Counted from the stretch's first letter, positions 40,892 to 53,613 are shown. The stretch is 64,000 nt of DNA from Puffinus mauretanicus (GCA_023333565.1 JAJKFH010002178.1:1054001-1118000), one strand, 5' to 3'. The notes: generated by a model from the sequence alone, not told the origin. A program made the numbers and translations.

Positions 40892-41118
40892 GCTAAGTTA
40901 ACTAAAGCCAAGACACTTCTAGAACATGCACAACAGATACATTTGAACCTTATGATGAAGGAAAGTGGTAGAGTGTTTACAACATCTTACAACCTAAAAA
41001 GTTGGTGTTCAATAATGAATGGGGTTCTACAACTTGGCCTTAGTGCTACCAGATCTGCAGACTACCACTGCAATGTTAATAAGATATCAGCTTATACTTT
41101 TTTTTTAAACCTCTAGTG
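40892..41118 (+). other. Candidate 3' exon, unidentified
   Basis: A strong acceptor (TTCTTTCCTCCTACAG, ending 40891) leads into an open frame of 74 codons that begins AKLTKAKTLLEHAQQIHLNL and stops at TAG around 41116. The first 25 residues are helix-forming and coiled-coil-like; the rest is less protein-like. No good donor follows before the stop, but an AATAAA lies near 41366, so a terminal exon is conceivable. I do not recognise the peptide. It may be chance. Confidence 0.25.
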
Positions 41119-41330
41119 GTAATTAAAACAACCCCTGATTTAGAGTTTAATTAAGAATCCAGATAATGGGATAATGAAAGTCCTATTTAAAAAGCTTAAC
41201 ATTTTCAGTCCGCTATCTCAAGTCAATTAGCAGACTGTACTGCGCGTCTTTTGAAGGAGCACTGCCAACCCTTATTATTGGCTCCCCACATATTTGTTTA
41301 ATTAGGTTCCTTTCCTGGTGCAAAAGTGGG
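41110..41330. promoter_or_regulatory. Enhancer-like noncoding stretch (candidate)
   Basis: Repeat-free sequence with several TAAT/ATTA cores (GGTAATTAAAAC, GTTTAATTAAG, GTTTAATTAGG), GATAATGGGATAATG, and a GGAGCACTGCC patch. The pattern resembles homeodomain-bound conserved noncoding elements, but this rests on texture only. Confidence 0.25.
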
Positions 41331-41811
41331 AGTAACTGATTCTGTTTAATCTCCTGAAGCAAGGAAATAAAAATAATCCAGAAGTTTGGGTTTGGTTCTG
41401 ATTTGGTTTTTTTTATTATTTTCTTAAGAAATATGACTGAATATTTGGCAGCTCTAAAAAACTAAGTTATTGGACTAAGTCACACGGTATACAAATGTCA
41501 TCCAGTATTTTAACATGAGAACCCTTGTGGGTCATCTTCTACGCAAACATCTGGCTCCCTTTTGCTCTGCACTGTCATTGTCCACTTCCACTGTATCCAT
41601 TGCAGCACTGGGGTGCTGCATGAGTACTCCAAATTATCGCCGGGTCAGTCAGCACACTGATAGACATACCTACAAGCTTTATGGAATTTGCCCCAAACAA
41701 GGAGTCGGCATCAGTAATGTCTTTATCCTGGTAACAGTAATGATTTTTTGCACTTACTCAACATTTTCTTCGAAGTCACAACAAAAATTTTCCTGTTTTT
41801 TCTTGTTGCAG

Positions 41812-41843
41812 CAGAAGAATACAATCAGTCTCTCTGCAGTTGC
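41812..41843 (+). other. Candidate microexon (32 nt)
   Basis: A very strong acceptor (TTTTCCTGTTTTTTCTTGTTGCAG, written here in two parts: TTTTCCTGTTTTTT then CTTGTTGCAG) ends at 41811. After 32 bases (CAGAAGAATA to GCAGTTGC) comes the consensus donor GTAAGT. All three frames are open across it; one gives QKNTISLSAV. With the second in-register CAG the exon would be 29 nt. This is the best acceptor/donor pair at short spacing in the window. No neighbouring exon is visible, so it could be a real microexon, a poison or cryptic exon, or chance. Confidence 0.35.
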
Positions 41844-42067
41844 GTAAGTGCTAATGCAGAAGCTGAATTTATGTCTACGTAACTAATTACATTAACCAAT
41901 TGCTCACTGAAGAGATCTCTGTGGATCCTAATAGGAAATCATGCAGGGGGAATCCCAAAATACAGTGGCAGGGAATTCCCAGTGGTTTCCTCATAGATTA
42001 ATTCAATGTAGAACTGGAAAAATTGATTACTTATCGAACCGTGGCTCAGCTTGCTACACAAAGCCGA

Positions 42068-42143
42068 ATTTCAGCATTTTCAATTCAAATATTTCAGTAT
42101 TTTCAATTTAGTATTTTCAATTTAGTATTTTCACTATTTCAGA
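42068..42143 (+). repeat. Small minisatellite, 14-bp unit
   Basis: About four imperfect copies of AGTATTTTCAATTT lie head to tail, the central two identical and the outer ones diverged (for example GCATTTTCAATTC and AGTATTTTCACTATTTCAG). It is a local slippage array. Confidence 0.8.
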
Positions 42144-43122
42144 TTTTTGTTGGAAAAATAAGTTGAAACGGCCAGACATTCAGGGCAAGATTTATGAAGC
42201 CAGAACAAGGGAGGAAAACTCAGACAAGAAAATGTCAAATTTTCAAAGTTAACGTTATTTTATAAAAAGGCCATAACTGAACCTGACAACCTAGACACCA
42301 CTTAAGAAATCATCACCTAAATTTAAACTGATAAGCAGGATAAAATAACAAAAACACAAATAAAGAAATAGTGAAAATCCAAGACAATAATTCACAATTA
42401 CTTTCTGTAAGAGTCAGATCTCCTATGTTGTCTTTGTCCCGCTTTGCCTGAAGGACAGAAACAATCAGAATTGTAGAGCTCTAATTTTCAAGTGCGAGAT
42501 TATTTCAGTGTGTTCTACCCCACAGCAGTGCATTCTGGAGTATTTTCAGGCAATATTATAGAAATAATCTGTATGGTCCCCATTTTGCACTGAAGGTGGC
42601 TGGCTGGAGGTTCCATCAGTATGTAAATTAAGAAGTAACACAGGTCTTTGTTTGTTTGCAATGAGTGAAGGATCAATGAAAAGCTATAAGCACAAGGCTC
42701 CAGAACTTACTCTCCTTATAGGACAAGAGAAAAAAAAAAAGTCATTACATATTTATCCCCTGCTTTTGCAAACTATCTATCCTCAATGCAATGTAACAAT
42801 AGTATAAACAATAGCAGGTTATCTCCCTCCCCGCAAGTGCTGTCCACAGTTTGGGGTCACACTGTATGCCTATTGAAGTGGCAAATTTTTTCTGCAAACG
42901 CATGATCTCAACCATTGCTGAATTGCCAGTGAAATCTGAACTCACAAGCAAAATAATAAGTTCTCAGTAAGACACAAGCTCAGCTAACACCAGCAACACC
43001 ACAGTCTTTAGCCATAAACTGTGGTCTACGCCCACCCACAACAGAAAAACCACACTTTTTGAACCCGTATATGTACTAAAGATTTGCAACCATGCACTGT
43101 GGAGATTAAGTTTTATTCTTAC

Positions 43123-43249
43123 TGACTTGTTGGCTTCTTCCGAGGCCACAGAAGTGTTTTCCATGGATACAATGGTTTGCACATGGAGTACCTTTTCTCT
43201 TTCCCTGTCCACTCTTCACCTCCTTTTCTTGAACTTTTTGTCTGAACTG
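43123..43249 (-). other. Candidate internal exon, unidentified
   Basis: On the minus strand a T-rich acceptor (TTGTTTTTTTCTGCAAGCAG, before 43249) and a donor TCA|GTAAGAAT (after 43123) enclose 127 bases. One frame stays open, rich in Lys/Gln/Gly and then Cys/His (KGTPCANHCIHGKHFCGLG). I cannot place it in a family. Its exit phase (1) does not match the entry phase of the other minus-strand candidate at 5081-5198, so they are not adjacent exons of one transcript as drawn. It may be chance. Confidence 0.2.
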
Positions 43250-46200
43250 CTGCTTGCAGAAAAAAACAATGAAGCTAGGGTAATACAAACATGTAGTCTA
43301 TTTGTCTTCTAACTAATAAGCTACCATGTGCCAAATCACTATTATAGATGAATGGGGTTTTTTTCTTTTTTTTTTTTTTTTTTGTTGTTGTTGGAGAGAC
43401 GGCAGGGAGAAAGGAGGAAATGTGTTTGCTGTTTTCTATTTACAACTCTTGAAAAGCAGAAAACACTGGGGAAATCACAAACTCCATAACCACAAGAAAA
43501 CAATTTATATTGCAAGTCATTTTGGTATGTGAGGAGGAGTATCAGACTACTGCTCCCTTACTCTTAAAGCATCAAAGATGCAGGTCGGTCAGCCAGTTAT
43601 TAAAGGACTTTTGAGACAGTAATGTTCTCTGCAAAATAGCACACAGATTATTTTAAGTGTCACTACAGTTTAGCTGTTGCCACTGGAGAAAGCAGAAACA
43701 CTTCGTTCCAGTTCGTTCCTCTAGTGTGGCTTTGCTGAAAACACCACCTAAATTTTATTTCTAATATAACCTACTGTGATAAGCATAGCGTAACCTTTTC
43801 TCCCCCCTTTCCAACTCATGCTTTACTCATTTGAAAAAGCTCAATTTTCTTGACTTGGGTCTTTCTGCACTTTTTTCTCTCTTTGGACCCATTTGGAGCT
43901 GTGAAGATGTCCCTTCCCCCACGTAAGCCTTTTATTTTATGGTACTTATCTATTTTTAGACTTACATGTTTCAGTCAATATGAGGCATTAGGATAGAAAA
44001 TAATTGTTGTGATCTGTTCCTCTGTGTTGCTTAATGAAGTAAAAAGGAAAGTTGTATAGCCGTTTGGCAGTCTTACTGGCTGTGAAGTGTCATTAAGTAA
44101 GATATGGCAAGTTTTATCACGCACCTCTGACTACTAAACTCACAAAACAAACAGAAGGTTTACCATGGGAGGTAGAGAGAGATCAGGCAATATCCTCAAG
44201 TCACTCTTCCAGTAAAACAGCGTGTGGTTACTAAAATTGCTATGGGAACATGGGAGTTTGTCAGAAGCATACAGTTCTAGGTGAAAATGTTCCTTAACCT
44301 TTTACATTACCACTACTACGAAAAAACCAAGGTGTAGAAAGTCTGGTGCTCATATACCGGGAAAAACTAAAACCTTAAATCTGAAACAGTGTCACGCTAA
44401 AAACTTTTATGCAGTCTTTGTTGTTAAGCTGTAGTATTTGATCAAGGAGAGAAAGTCTCCGCATGTGTCCTCCAGTAATGCACTTCACTTGATTTGAACA
44501 CATTCTTTAATTGCAGCTGAAAAGAAGAGGCCACAGTGATGGGGTAAACAAGAGACAACTGTTTTCTTTTGAGCCAGTGCTGCATGCAATTATTCTGCTC
44601 AATGGACTACTCATATGATTTTGGAGGGAAGTAAAGTTATATTTGGATATCTCCATTGTGCACACAAATTCTGCTCTGACTTCCCTCCGTGTTTTATGGT
44701 TCCTTGGTAATGAAAGTGTATTAAAAAAAAAAACAGACCTTCGGCCAAAAAACCTGCTAAATTCACCAGAATTTAACTGCCACATTATTCACAGTTCCTC
44801 TTAACCACATATCCTGTTTCCAAATATTCACAGTTTGTGAAACAAAGGCTTATTCCCTCTAAATACTAATTAAAAAGTATCTTTCAGGACAAAGTAAAAC
44901 AGTATTCCTCCACAGATAGCTATTACACCACCTCCACAAATACATTTGGATTTTATACCATGCTCATAATAACTGTTGCACTGAGGAAGCTTGATTTCTG
45001 CAAAAGGGCCAAAATGAGGTCTGGAAATGAATATAAATGTCAATTATTAAAACCAATATTCCAAACACAGAATTCAGGTTACTCAGGTTATTTGAATTAC
45101 AAAATACAAATGAAGTCTTCTAAACTAAATATAACACCAAGAAGAAGAAAAAAAAACACCACAATTTTAATTATCCATGTAGCATATTTCTTTCTGCTTC
45201 CTGTCATTTACCCCATTAGGACAGTCCTTTAAAGTGACACGGGAGAACAGAAGAGGGCATTTGAAATTTTTATGACTTTTCCAAGGTCATGGGTATCACA
45301 GATGTGATTTAATAAACCAGACCAGTTGGGTTGATGGAGGACAAGGAATTAATTAGTCCCTGGCTCATTTAAAAAAAAAAAAAAAAAGAAGAAAGAAATA
45401 ACATACATAAGCTTTTTGCTTTCAACAAGCAAGCCATCTATGAGATGATGAGGTTAAAAAAATTACTAGCAGAAATACAGAAAACTGATCACACTGGTAA
45501 CTGAACATATCTGGAATATGATAAGTATCAAATCTGGCCACAGGGCCTTGGCAAACATGAAAATGACCAAACCAAGAATATAAGACTAATAATAATGCAA
45601 AAAGATTTCCATTACACAGGGAATCTTTCTCTGTAAGAAATACTTTCTACAGCCTTGATATCCTTATGAGAATGTATACAATAAATTATTCAAATAGTAA
45701 TGAATATGTATGGGATCCGAAGACCTGAAAGACAGGATTATGTATTTGGTTAAATCTATTCTAAAAATTATGCTCAGTTGTTCATTTCTGTCAGAAGGCA
45801 CCAGAACTCCTACGCCACAAGAAGCTCTAAAACATCTCCTGCATGTTTGTCACACTGATGTAGGCACAAATGGCTAGTGTGAAAGCAGCTCTTCAAGAAA
45901 GCGAGGCGATGCACCCCAGTGATTTTAGGACTAGCCCAGCTCCATTCTCTGTCCACTTCTTCCCTCACTTCTCCAGATTCTTACTTCTATAAAACCTTAT
46001 TTTACAATATATAGCCATACTGACATGCAAATCTGAAGTTTCACTTATGCTGTTTTTTAACTATGCCATAAACATCATAATTGTCAAAACCTACTCATCC
46101 ACTCACCCACCAGTCTGCTGTGTGTGCCATATTTGTACTGCCAAAAGTAAAACATAAAGGAGTAAACTGCAGTAATACAGTCCAGACTTGCACAGTGGTT

Positions 46201-47307
46201 ACGGCACAGAATTAAAGACAATGAAAGAATGTGTGGATTTCTCACTTTGAGGTATTGGCCGTGTCTCAGACATACTTATTTATTACTTCAGAGTATCTGG
46301 CAGCGTAAGAATAGTTCAGATTGCGTCAACTGTTACAACACACATTACGAATATCCTTGTTCCCCTCTGTTCACAAGAACCAGAATTAAGACATCCTGCT
46401 TCCCAGCAGACAGTGCTTCGGTTCTATTCCTGAATTTACCGTCAATGCACGGCGTGACCTTTTGCTAGTATTTTACCTCCGTGTGCATTAGTCTGTTTCA
46501 AATATTTCTTTTTTGTTGTAAAGCTTTTAACAATTTACAAATAGAAATCATATTGAAAACAGTATTTCAGAATTCCAACAGACTTTATTCAAAAATACGT
46601 TATTTTAAAAATGTAATTCCACTCCTAATTCACAATTCCCTGCCACTGTTTAAGTGTTACACCTGAAAGGTCTGTCTTGTCTTTGAGAGTATTACAGAGA
46701 AAAAACCAAACCAAAACAACAGATCCCTACTTCACTGCAAAGACTGTGTTTCATTATGATAAAGAAAGGGTTAATTTTGCATTTCCAAAACTTTTCAGAA
46801 GTCTAATTTAAGAATTGAATCAACAATATAGACAAGACTCCAAAGGGAGGGCAGCATATATTAGAAGCAAATGGTAGAACGTTTCAGTGCGTGATTTTTT
46901 TCCTTTAAACAAAGCATAATTTTTAGATGAAATAAGCGGGAAAGGCAACAGTGTTATTACTCCTGCTTTGTTCTGTAACAAGCACAACATACTTTTATCA
47001 CCAGTGAACACTGCAGGTTAGAATGCAGTTTCATGTGAAATTTGAGCAGTACCTTCCACTGGCAGAATACCACTGTTAAAAAAAGAAAGAGCGTCCCAGC
47101 AAAACCCTGCTTCCAGGCTTAGCCTGACAATAATTAATGTTGTATTTTATAATATGCTTTCTATAAATGTTTTCAATTTATTAAATATAGCAATATAACA
47201 TTTTACAACCATCTTTCTGTTCCTTACACCTTATGAAAACTAAATGTGAATTCAGTCTAATAATTGGCTTGTACATTTTGGTTTCACAAACCTTTGTCTT
47301 CTGATAG

Positions 47308-47441
47308 GTTTAAAAACACAAGACAGCAATGCCACAGAAATGCAGCAGCCATCCACTACTCCGCTTTCCCTAGCAAGCTGTCCAGCTTCTCCACCCTCAT
47401 TCACCATTCTCATGCTAGTGTTCGCAGTGGACTGAAAGAAG
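47308..47441 (+). other. Candidate internal exon in a GC-richer island
   Basis: A good acceptor (CCTTTGTCTTCTGATAG, ending 47307) and a perfect donor (GAAG|GTAAGT, GT at 47442-47443) enclose 134 bases with one frame open from end to end: one leading base, 44 codons, one trailing base. The peptide contains QQCHRNAAAIHYSAFPSKLS and ends SVRSGLKE. It sits in a local island of higher GC (about 47320-47660) that also keeps the opposite strand open (133 codons on minus, 47252-47653). The open frame is therefore weak evidence, and the splice sites are the stronger sign. It could be an exon of an lncRNA or of an unrecognised gene. Confidence 0.3.
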
Positions 47442-49300
47442 GTAAGTGCTTTGACTGTACCTTGCAGGGAAACCACATCACCACCACCCCTTGCGCCTGA
47501 CGCACTTGTAGAGGCATTGCGAACAGACAGGCGCCAACTCAGGTGCCACAAGACGGCACATCTCGAAGTACTGGGGGCTGTGCATCCTAATGATGGCTTA
47601 GCACACCAACCTGCTGCCTGCAGACCTGTTTGCAAGCAGCATTGAGCCGGCAACGGACCACAGGTTTATGGTCATTCCTGTGTCACACACCAACTTGGGT
47701 GTAGGTGTAACTAGGTATACAGCTTGTCACACTGAAGTAGAGGCAACATGCAATTTTAGCAAATAGTGTGTAAAAATGAAGAATATTGTTGTTTGTTACT
47801 TGTGAACAGGAGGGGCAAAGCTACACAGAATCCAAATCTTTCACAGTGCTTCCACAGCTTTTTCTACAGAGCCTTAGCACTGCATTAAAATTAGTATCTA
47901 ATGAAAGCATCGCAGAATTACAAGGCGTATCAGTGAACAGGTTAAAACACTGATATGAGGAAATATGAAAGTGCTAGACTAAAATCAAGAACTGGATTTA
48001 GCAATAGTCTGAAAGAAGATTTTCCAATTGTGGCAAAAATCTGCTATTTTTAAGAACAGCAAAAATGGATCCTGCTGCAAGGAATTTATAAATGCATACG
48101 TTATTCAGACATAGAGCAACAAGTTAAAAAAACCCACCATAATTTCAGACCATCTCAGGGAAATTAATTGTAAAAGTTACCTATCACAATGTCCTGTACT
48201 TTCTCAATGTAGAACGCTGCAGATTTTAGAAAGAAATCTGCAGCAAATTAAGGTCAGCATTTAAAATGTTGAAGCTTTTCAGAGATGCACTATTAATTAA
48301 TTTTAACATATAATCTTCATGTCCCACTCACCAAATCCTACACTGTAAAATGTGGAGTCAGATTACAGATTCAGAGAAGAAACAGAAAAAAAAGTTTCCT
48401 TGAAATGTTACTCTTCTTACTGCTCCTAAACAAGCTTAAATCACTAGTATTACTCTTAAAATAAACTAAGTCAATAATCATAAAGAGTGACAAGAGATCA
48501 GAATCCAGGTCCCAAACTGTTTGTCTCCTGCACTACAAGTTCTGCCCAGAGTAACTGCAACCACAAATATATGCCCAAATGCTATTTTAATATATATTAA
48601 ATATGGAATACTACAAAATTTGCAAAACAGGCACAGAGCTACTATGGCCTCTGGTCCTTTATCCTGTATATTGTTTTTATCTCATTTCAGTGCTTTCATT
48701 CTCGTCAAACAGCTCTTTATTGTGCAAGTTTCATATAATTAATATAATGCCAGGTTACGCTAACTACAGCAACACTGGTTAATGCTTGACATAGGTCCCG
48801 AGTCTGCCAGGTTATGAGCAATATGAGTTATTTTCCATTATCTAGTAGAGACTGAGTGATTTTAATGAGAATCAATTTCGTTGAAGAACTCATCTGCAAT
48901 GCTATAGCACTTTTGTACATCTCTCATTAAGTAGCATTTCTAATGAAAATTGGAACTTGGATACTTAACATAATACCCAGAATGGAAAATGTGACTAATC
49001 ATGTAGTTTTTAGAAAGGCCCAAAACCAATTAGGAACCTTTCACAAAAACTAAGTGCAATTCTGTCTAGGAAGGAGACACTTTGATTTGTGGATTTAATG
49101 TCTCTGTCGTTCTCCTCCTCTAAAAGGGTCGTCCCACCTTTGGCTCCCTCTGGAACCTGGGCGCTCTTGCTTGCTTTTCTTGTTTAAACAAAACAGAGCA
49201 GATTAAATACTAAATTAGTCATGACTTTACTCAGGTTGTTTTTCAGGACTCTGCAGGAGAGTCTAGTTACACCTTCATAACTGAAATCTCTCCATAACTG

Positions 49301-49382
49301 CAGAATAATTTAGCTTGAAATGGGCCTCAGGAGGTCACCTGGCCCAACCATCCCCACCCCTGGTTGCTCAAAGCAAGGGTAA
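49301..49382 (-). mobile_element. CR1 LINE 3' fragment
   Basis: Read on the plus strand, CAGAATAATTTAGCTTGAAA, then GGGCCTCAGGAGGTCACCTG and GCCCAACCATCC, then GGTTGCTCAAAGCAAGGG match the antisense of avian CR1 3' UTRs (CAGAATCATTTAGGTTGGAA, GACCTCAGGAGGTCATC, TCCAACC, CTGCTCAAAGCAGGG). The 8-bp tail unit is present at most once, in a decayed form. The element is truncated at its 5' end and on the minus strand. Confidence 0.85.
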
Positions 49383-52358
49383 ATCTGAAAGTCCAAGTAT
49401 TTTGCTTTACAGAGAATTTTCAACACATAGCTTCCACAGAAATGCCCACTTCTGACATCTTACTTGAGGGCAGCACTTTCACAGCGTAAGACTTTAAATC
49501 TCTTTTAAACTTTCCAGCTATAGAACCACATAAACTGTTCCTTCCAAATTTAATTTAGCCATTTTCACTGATGTTCTAAATTTTCTCCCCTCCAACTTGA
49601 AAATCTTATTTAAAATACTAATTGAATACATTGAAATCCTTCTGATAATAATCACTATCACCTTAGACAAGAATCTCTGAGTTTCAGTTGTGGTTGCCTT
49701 AATCACTATATTCCTTTTTATCTTTTCTTCATAATTTTTTCTTTTTTTACTTTTTGTATCATTGCCCACATTACAAGCAACATCCTTTATTTCTATGATT
49801 TCCTTAGCTATCTACGCATCAATTATTAGTTGAGAAAACAAAGTGGTAGGCTAATTCCTGCAGCTCAAAGTCGGTTTTGCTCCTCAGCCATTCATTTCCT
49901 GCCTCAGTCAATTCCATACATTCCATGTCACTCTTGATCCTTTAACCGTAACTATTTTGGCGATTTTATCTTATCTGTTACTAATATGCACAATATCTAC
50001 TCTAAATGTGTTCCATATTGACATTTCCATAATTTCCATTCTTCTCCTATTTTCTCTTTCATAATGCATGTTGATTACAATCAGGCAACTTTCTTATCAT
50101 TGCTATTTCATACCTGTACCTTTTAGTTATATGTACTTTACTTATAAATCAGATTATTCTTAGAGTATTCTTTGGTTTATGTTTGGACACAAGAGAAAAC
50201 TATTTTAAAACAGTTACAGTAGCATGACATAAGCTCACCATCTGTAAAACTATATGCATACTTTATACATAAAGCTCTTTGAGACTGAATTGCTTGGGGT
50301 AAAAAATATATTATTTTAAGGTTGAGCACATGAATGACACTACTAATAACAGAAAAAGAATCTAATCAAATAACGCTTCAGACAAACATGTACAAACATG
50401 ACTACGAAAAAAAAAACCAAAATGCTTAACAATTTCCTGCTTTTTAGATTTGTAGGAATTCTTGAAATATTTAATTGTCTCTCCATCTCACTGATTTCAT
50501 TAACAAGAAATGCAAATGCATCAACCTTAATAAATTCCACACAAGTAATTTCTCCTTCCTGCCTTTGAAAACATAAGTTTTACGAGCTTACCAAAAATCT
50601 TCCTGATCTTTGTATTAGTAGCAATACTAAAGGCACAAACGTACATATAGAAGAGTCTCACTTTTATCTACATCTGTAAAGCAAAATGCTAGTCTTAAGA
50701 TGTCTGCTAAAATCTGGGAGACTGCCATTTTGGAAAGCATGAGGCCAGCAACCATGCAAAAGAAGTATAACAGTTAAGAACAGGGCATAGTTTAAAGTTG
50801 CATTTTCTTTGCATTTTCCCTTCCTCATGCTAACAACTCACAACCACCTGCAAAACAGAGCCTAGTTCCTTCTGTGCCAGTGCAATTTTTGTAGGCCCCA
50901 CTGGAAACTTAAGCACTCATGATTTCTAGAAACCTCCACGACATTGGTTTTGTTTCATTTTCTAATTCATTTCAGGGATCCATTTTGCACTGTAGGTTTA
51001 CAAACATATCGGCACAACTAAGAGAGTGGTGAACTTCATTCACCAGCCTTTCTTCCACCTTCTACAGAAGAAAACACACACTTGGAGTTTCAATGGATTT
51101 AGGAGGAGGATCAATACACTTCTCAACAGCCAGCAGGAAGAAAGGGTTTTGTTTTGTTTGGCTTTTATTTCCAAGGTTCATCTCTGCAGTCACAGTTTCT
51201 TCTACTGCTTTTGTGTTTGCCTTGAAGGACACTTTACAACTGTTGACATAGGTATCTACTCGCATGCAAAAAAATCCCCCTTGAGTTACGCAACGTTAAG
51301 GTGTAGAGTCTGTACCAGTAACTTCAGGATAAAAACATCTCCAACATTCTAACAAGAACAGCCAAGGAAATTCAGTCCCATGCTGTGCCATTCCCCGTGA
51401 TGCCTGTTCCAGAGCCAACCTTGTCCTCCTTCCTGGTCGAGGACTTCCTGCCCCTTTCTGAACTGATTTCCAGGCTCCATGCAGCCCACAGAAAGAGTAA
51501 CAGAATTGTAAGCAAAACAGGGTTTTACTGTCACTTTGCACATCTGCAGTCCCTCACTATATATATCTGTATTTTTTAAATTTACAAGTTTAAATAGGAA
51601 TTTTTAATACAATCAAGAGAATTATTGGAAAAATCCTTTTGGTCACTTCACCCATCTTTCTGCTAGTACATGAGTGTATCCTATCTCTCTGGAAATTTTT
51701 TTTTTCCGTTTTCTGTAAAGCATTCATCTACCTGGGGGAGAGATCAGTCACCTTCTTTCTACATTATTTTATACGTCACCGTCCGAAAGTGGAGAGTACA
51801 GAGCTGAATCCCTGTACTAGACTGAAGACTAGAAGGAAGCCCAGCCAAGCACTCTCCTCCCAGGTGCATTATTTCAGCACCTGGACTGTGTGCTCTCCAC
51901 AGTGCCCAGGAGTGTTATTTGCTCGGTGTTTAATGAGAGCAAAGCCTGACTTTAAATCAGAATGCTCATAATCAATTAGTGTTTGGGCAAAAATCCAGGA
52001 CTTCTATGAGAAACAATCAGCAAAAATGAAATGGTAATTTTTACACAGTTTAAGTCAATTAAACTTGAAAGGGATTTTGTGGGACAAACTAAAAGCCACT
52101 TTTCTAGCCCAAAGGCTTTCTTCTCAACATATTCTAAACGTTTTTACACTCAGTAAAGATGTTAGTATTCTTTAACAAAAAAAAAACCACAAAAAACCTG
52201 CAAAGAGTATTTTAATGGAAGTGTAAGAATTAGATGCAAATGATAAGAAAATGGTGACTCCATGTAACTAGATTTTTTTTTTAAACTTTATTTCCACAAA
52301 GCCAAAGAACAATTTAATTTTCTCAAGCTCTGAGGTAATATGAAGTTATTAACATATG

Positions 52359-52372
52359 TTGTACATGTACAA
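52359..52372. repeat. Perfect 14-bp palindrome
   Basis: TTGTACATGTACAA is its own reverse complement. It is built of TGTACA half sites. Steroid-receptor half sites are TGTTCT-like, so it is not a canonical hormone response element. It is probably chance in AT-rich DNA. Confidence 0.7.
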
Positions 52373-53069
52373 TGGCAGAAGATTAATTTTGCACCTGTTC
52401 CAGACCTGTTGATAGAACAGCACATTACTGGATATCATTTCCAGTGCCAGTAATAACCTGCAGTCTTCCTAACATTCACGCTCTCCCTACCCCTGCAACT
52501 TTTTGTGAAAGAATTAAACACATGCCAATTCCACATAACTCTGAAAATGGGAAGTGCTTATTTTTATATAAAGACACATACTAAAATAATAGTATTTTGG
52601 TTTCGAGCTGCAAAGCTCTTTTTGCAGTTTTATAGGCTGACTTATGTTTGGTCCACAATTCTTATTTCCTTCTTTGGTTAAAAAAAAAAATTAACACTGA
52701 AAGCACATTACTGAAGTGCTTCAGAAAACAGTGGGAAAAACAGAATGCTGATTTTTTTCTGTTGTTATATACATATCACTATAAAAAGCCAGTAGTCTCT
52801 CAAGTTTGCAAGTTTTGAGCATCTTAAAAATAGTCACATTAACGAAAACATTCAGGTTACTTCAACAAATTCAAAGCTGGGTTATGTTGGATTGGAATGT
52901 TTTGAAAACAAACGATTTTATTGCAAAGGGAAGAAAGGGATTAGAATGAGTATCCACAACCTAAGGTCTCACTGTGCTGTTTAAGTTACAGCACTGCACC
53001 TTTCATGCTCAGTGCTGACAAATATGTTTCATCAGTCTATCCATAAAGAACAGATACAGTAAAGGTCTT

Positions 53070-53102
53070 TTTTGGGTTTGGTTGGGGTTTGGTTTTTTTT
53101 TG
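53070..53102 (+). repeat. G/T low-complexity tract
   Basis: GGGTTTGGTTGGGGTTTGG is followed by a T9 run. Related G/T tracts occur near 2876-2920, 22866-22893 and 40590-40606. Complementary A/C tracts occur near 17522-17560, 29930-29990, 38230-38270, 46700-46720 and 52178-52200. They are not bounded by other repeat sequence. Confidence 0.7.
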
Positions 53103-53613
53103 TTATATCCTTCCTCTGCCTTACTATTTCCACACATCTTTGAAGGACCTGCTGTTGGACTGTGGCTCACCCTTGGATCGCATTCCCTCAGCTGAAGATG
53201 TGTCAAGGTCTTCTCTTCAAAATGCAGTAAACACAACAAGTGTACTCTGTCCTAGATAGACATCACAGGCCTCAACCTTGAAGTCAAGGATGGCTCCGAG
53301 TTCTTTGTGACTCCCTCAAGGACACAGGAGCATATAATTGTGGTTTAAAATGGTAACGTGAATTTTAAAGGAACTCCACTAAAAAAATAAATTCAAATTA
53401 TGCTACACTTGAATTTTCAAGAGCTTTTCAGAATGACTTTTCAGATATCAGGTTGAGAACAAAGCACTGCGTCATGTGGCATAACGCTTCTCACAGTGCA
53501 TCGCTTCCCTGCATGTTAATCACCCCCAGCCTTACCCAAAAAAATCTCTACAGGTTCAGCCCAACTTCAGTTAGCTCTCAATGAACCATACTTCCTGCTG
53601 TTAACTGCCCTTA

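Larger units (their letters stand above)
33839..49300. other. Noncoding DNA with enhancer-like unique stretches
   Basis: No gene is recognised outright. Low-confidence exon candidates (40892, 41812-41843, 43123-43249, 47308-47441) and two enhancer-like stretches are listed separately. A T18 run followed by GTT units lies at 43366-43392 and an A17 run at 45371-45387. Patches at about 45260-45345 and 48485-48535 (the latter with GAATCCAGGTCCCAAACTG) weakly resemble MIR SINE 3' ends. About 48820-48970 (AATGAGAATCAATTTCGTTG, CTCATTAAGTAGC) also has the look of conserved noncoding DNA. The rest is ordinary AT-rich sequence. Confidence 0.6.

Noticed and set aside
44517..44543. 27-nt microexon between TTTAATTGCAG and GGG|GTAAAC
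   Set aside because: The donor is weak and the acceptor tract short. Such pairs are expected by chance in this much AT-rich DNA.
47252..47653. 133-codon minus-strand frame
   Set aside because: Same cause: local GC rise with both strands open. The splice signals there favour the plus strand, and the peptide is unlike any family I know.
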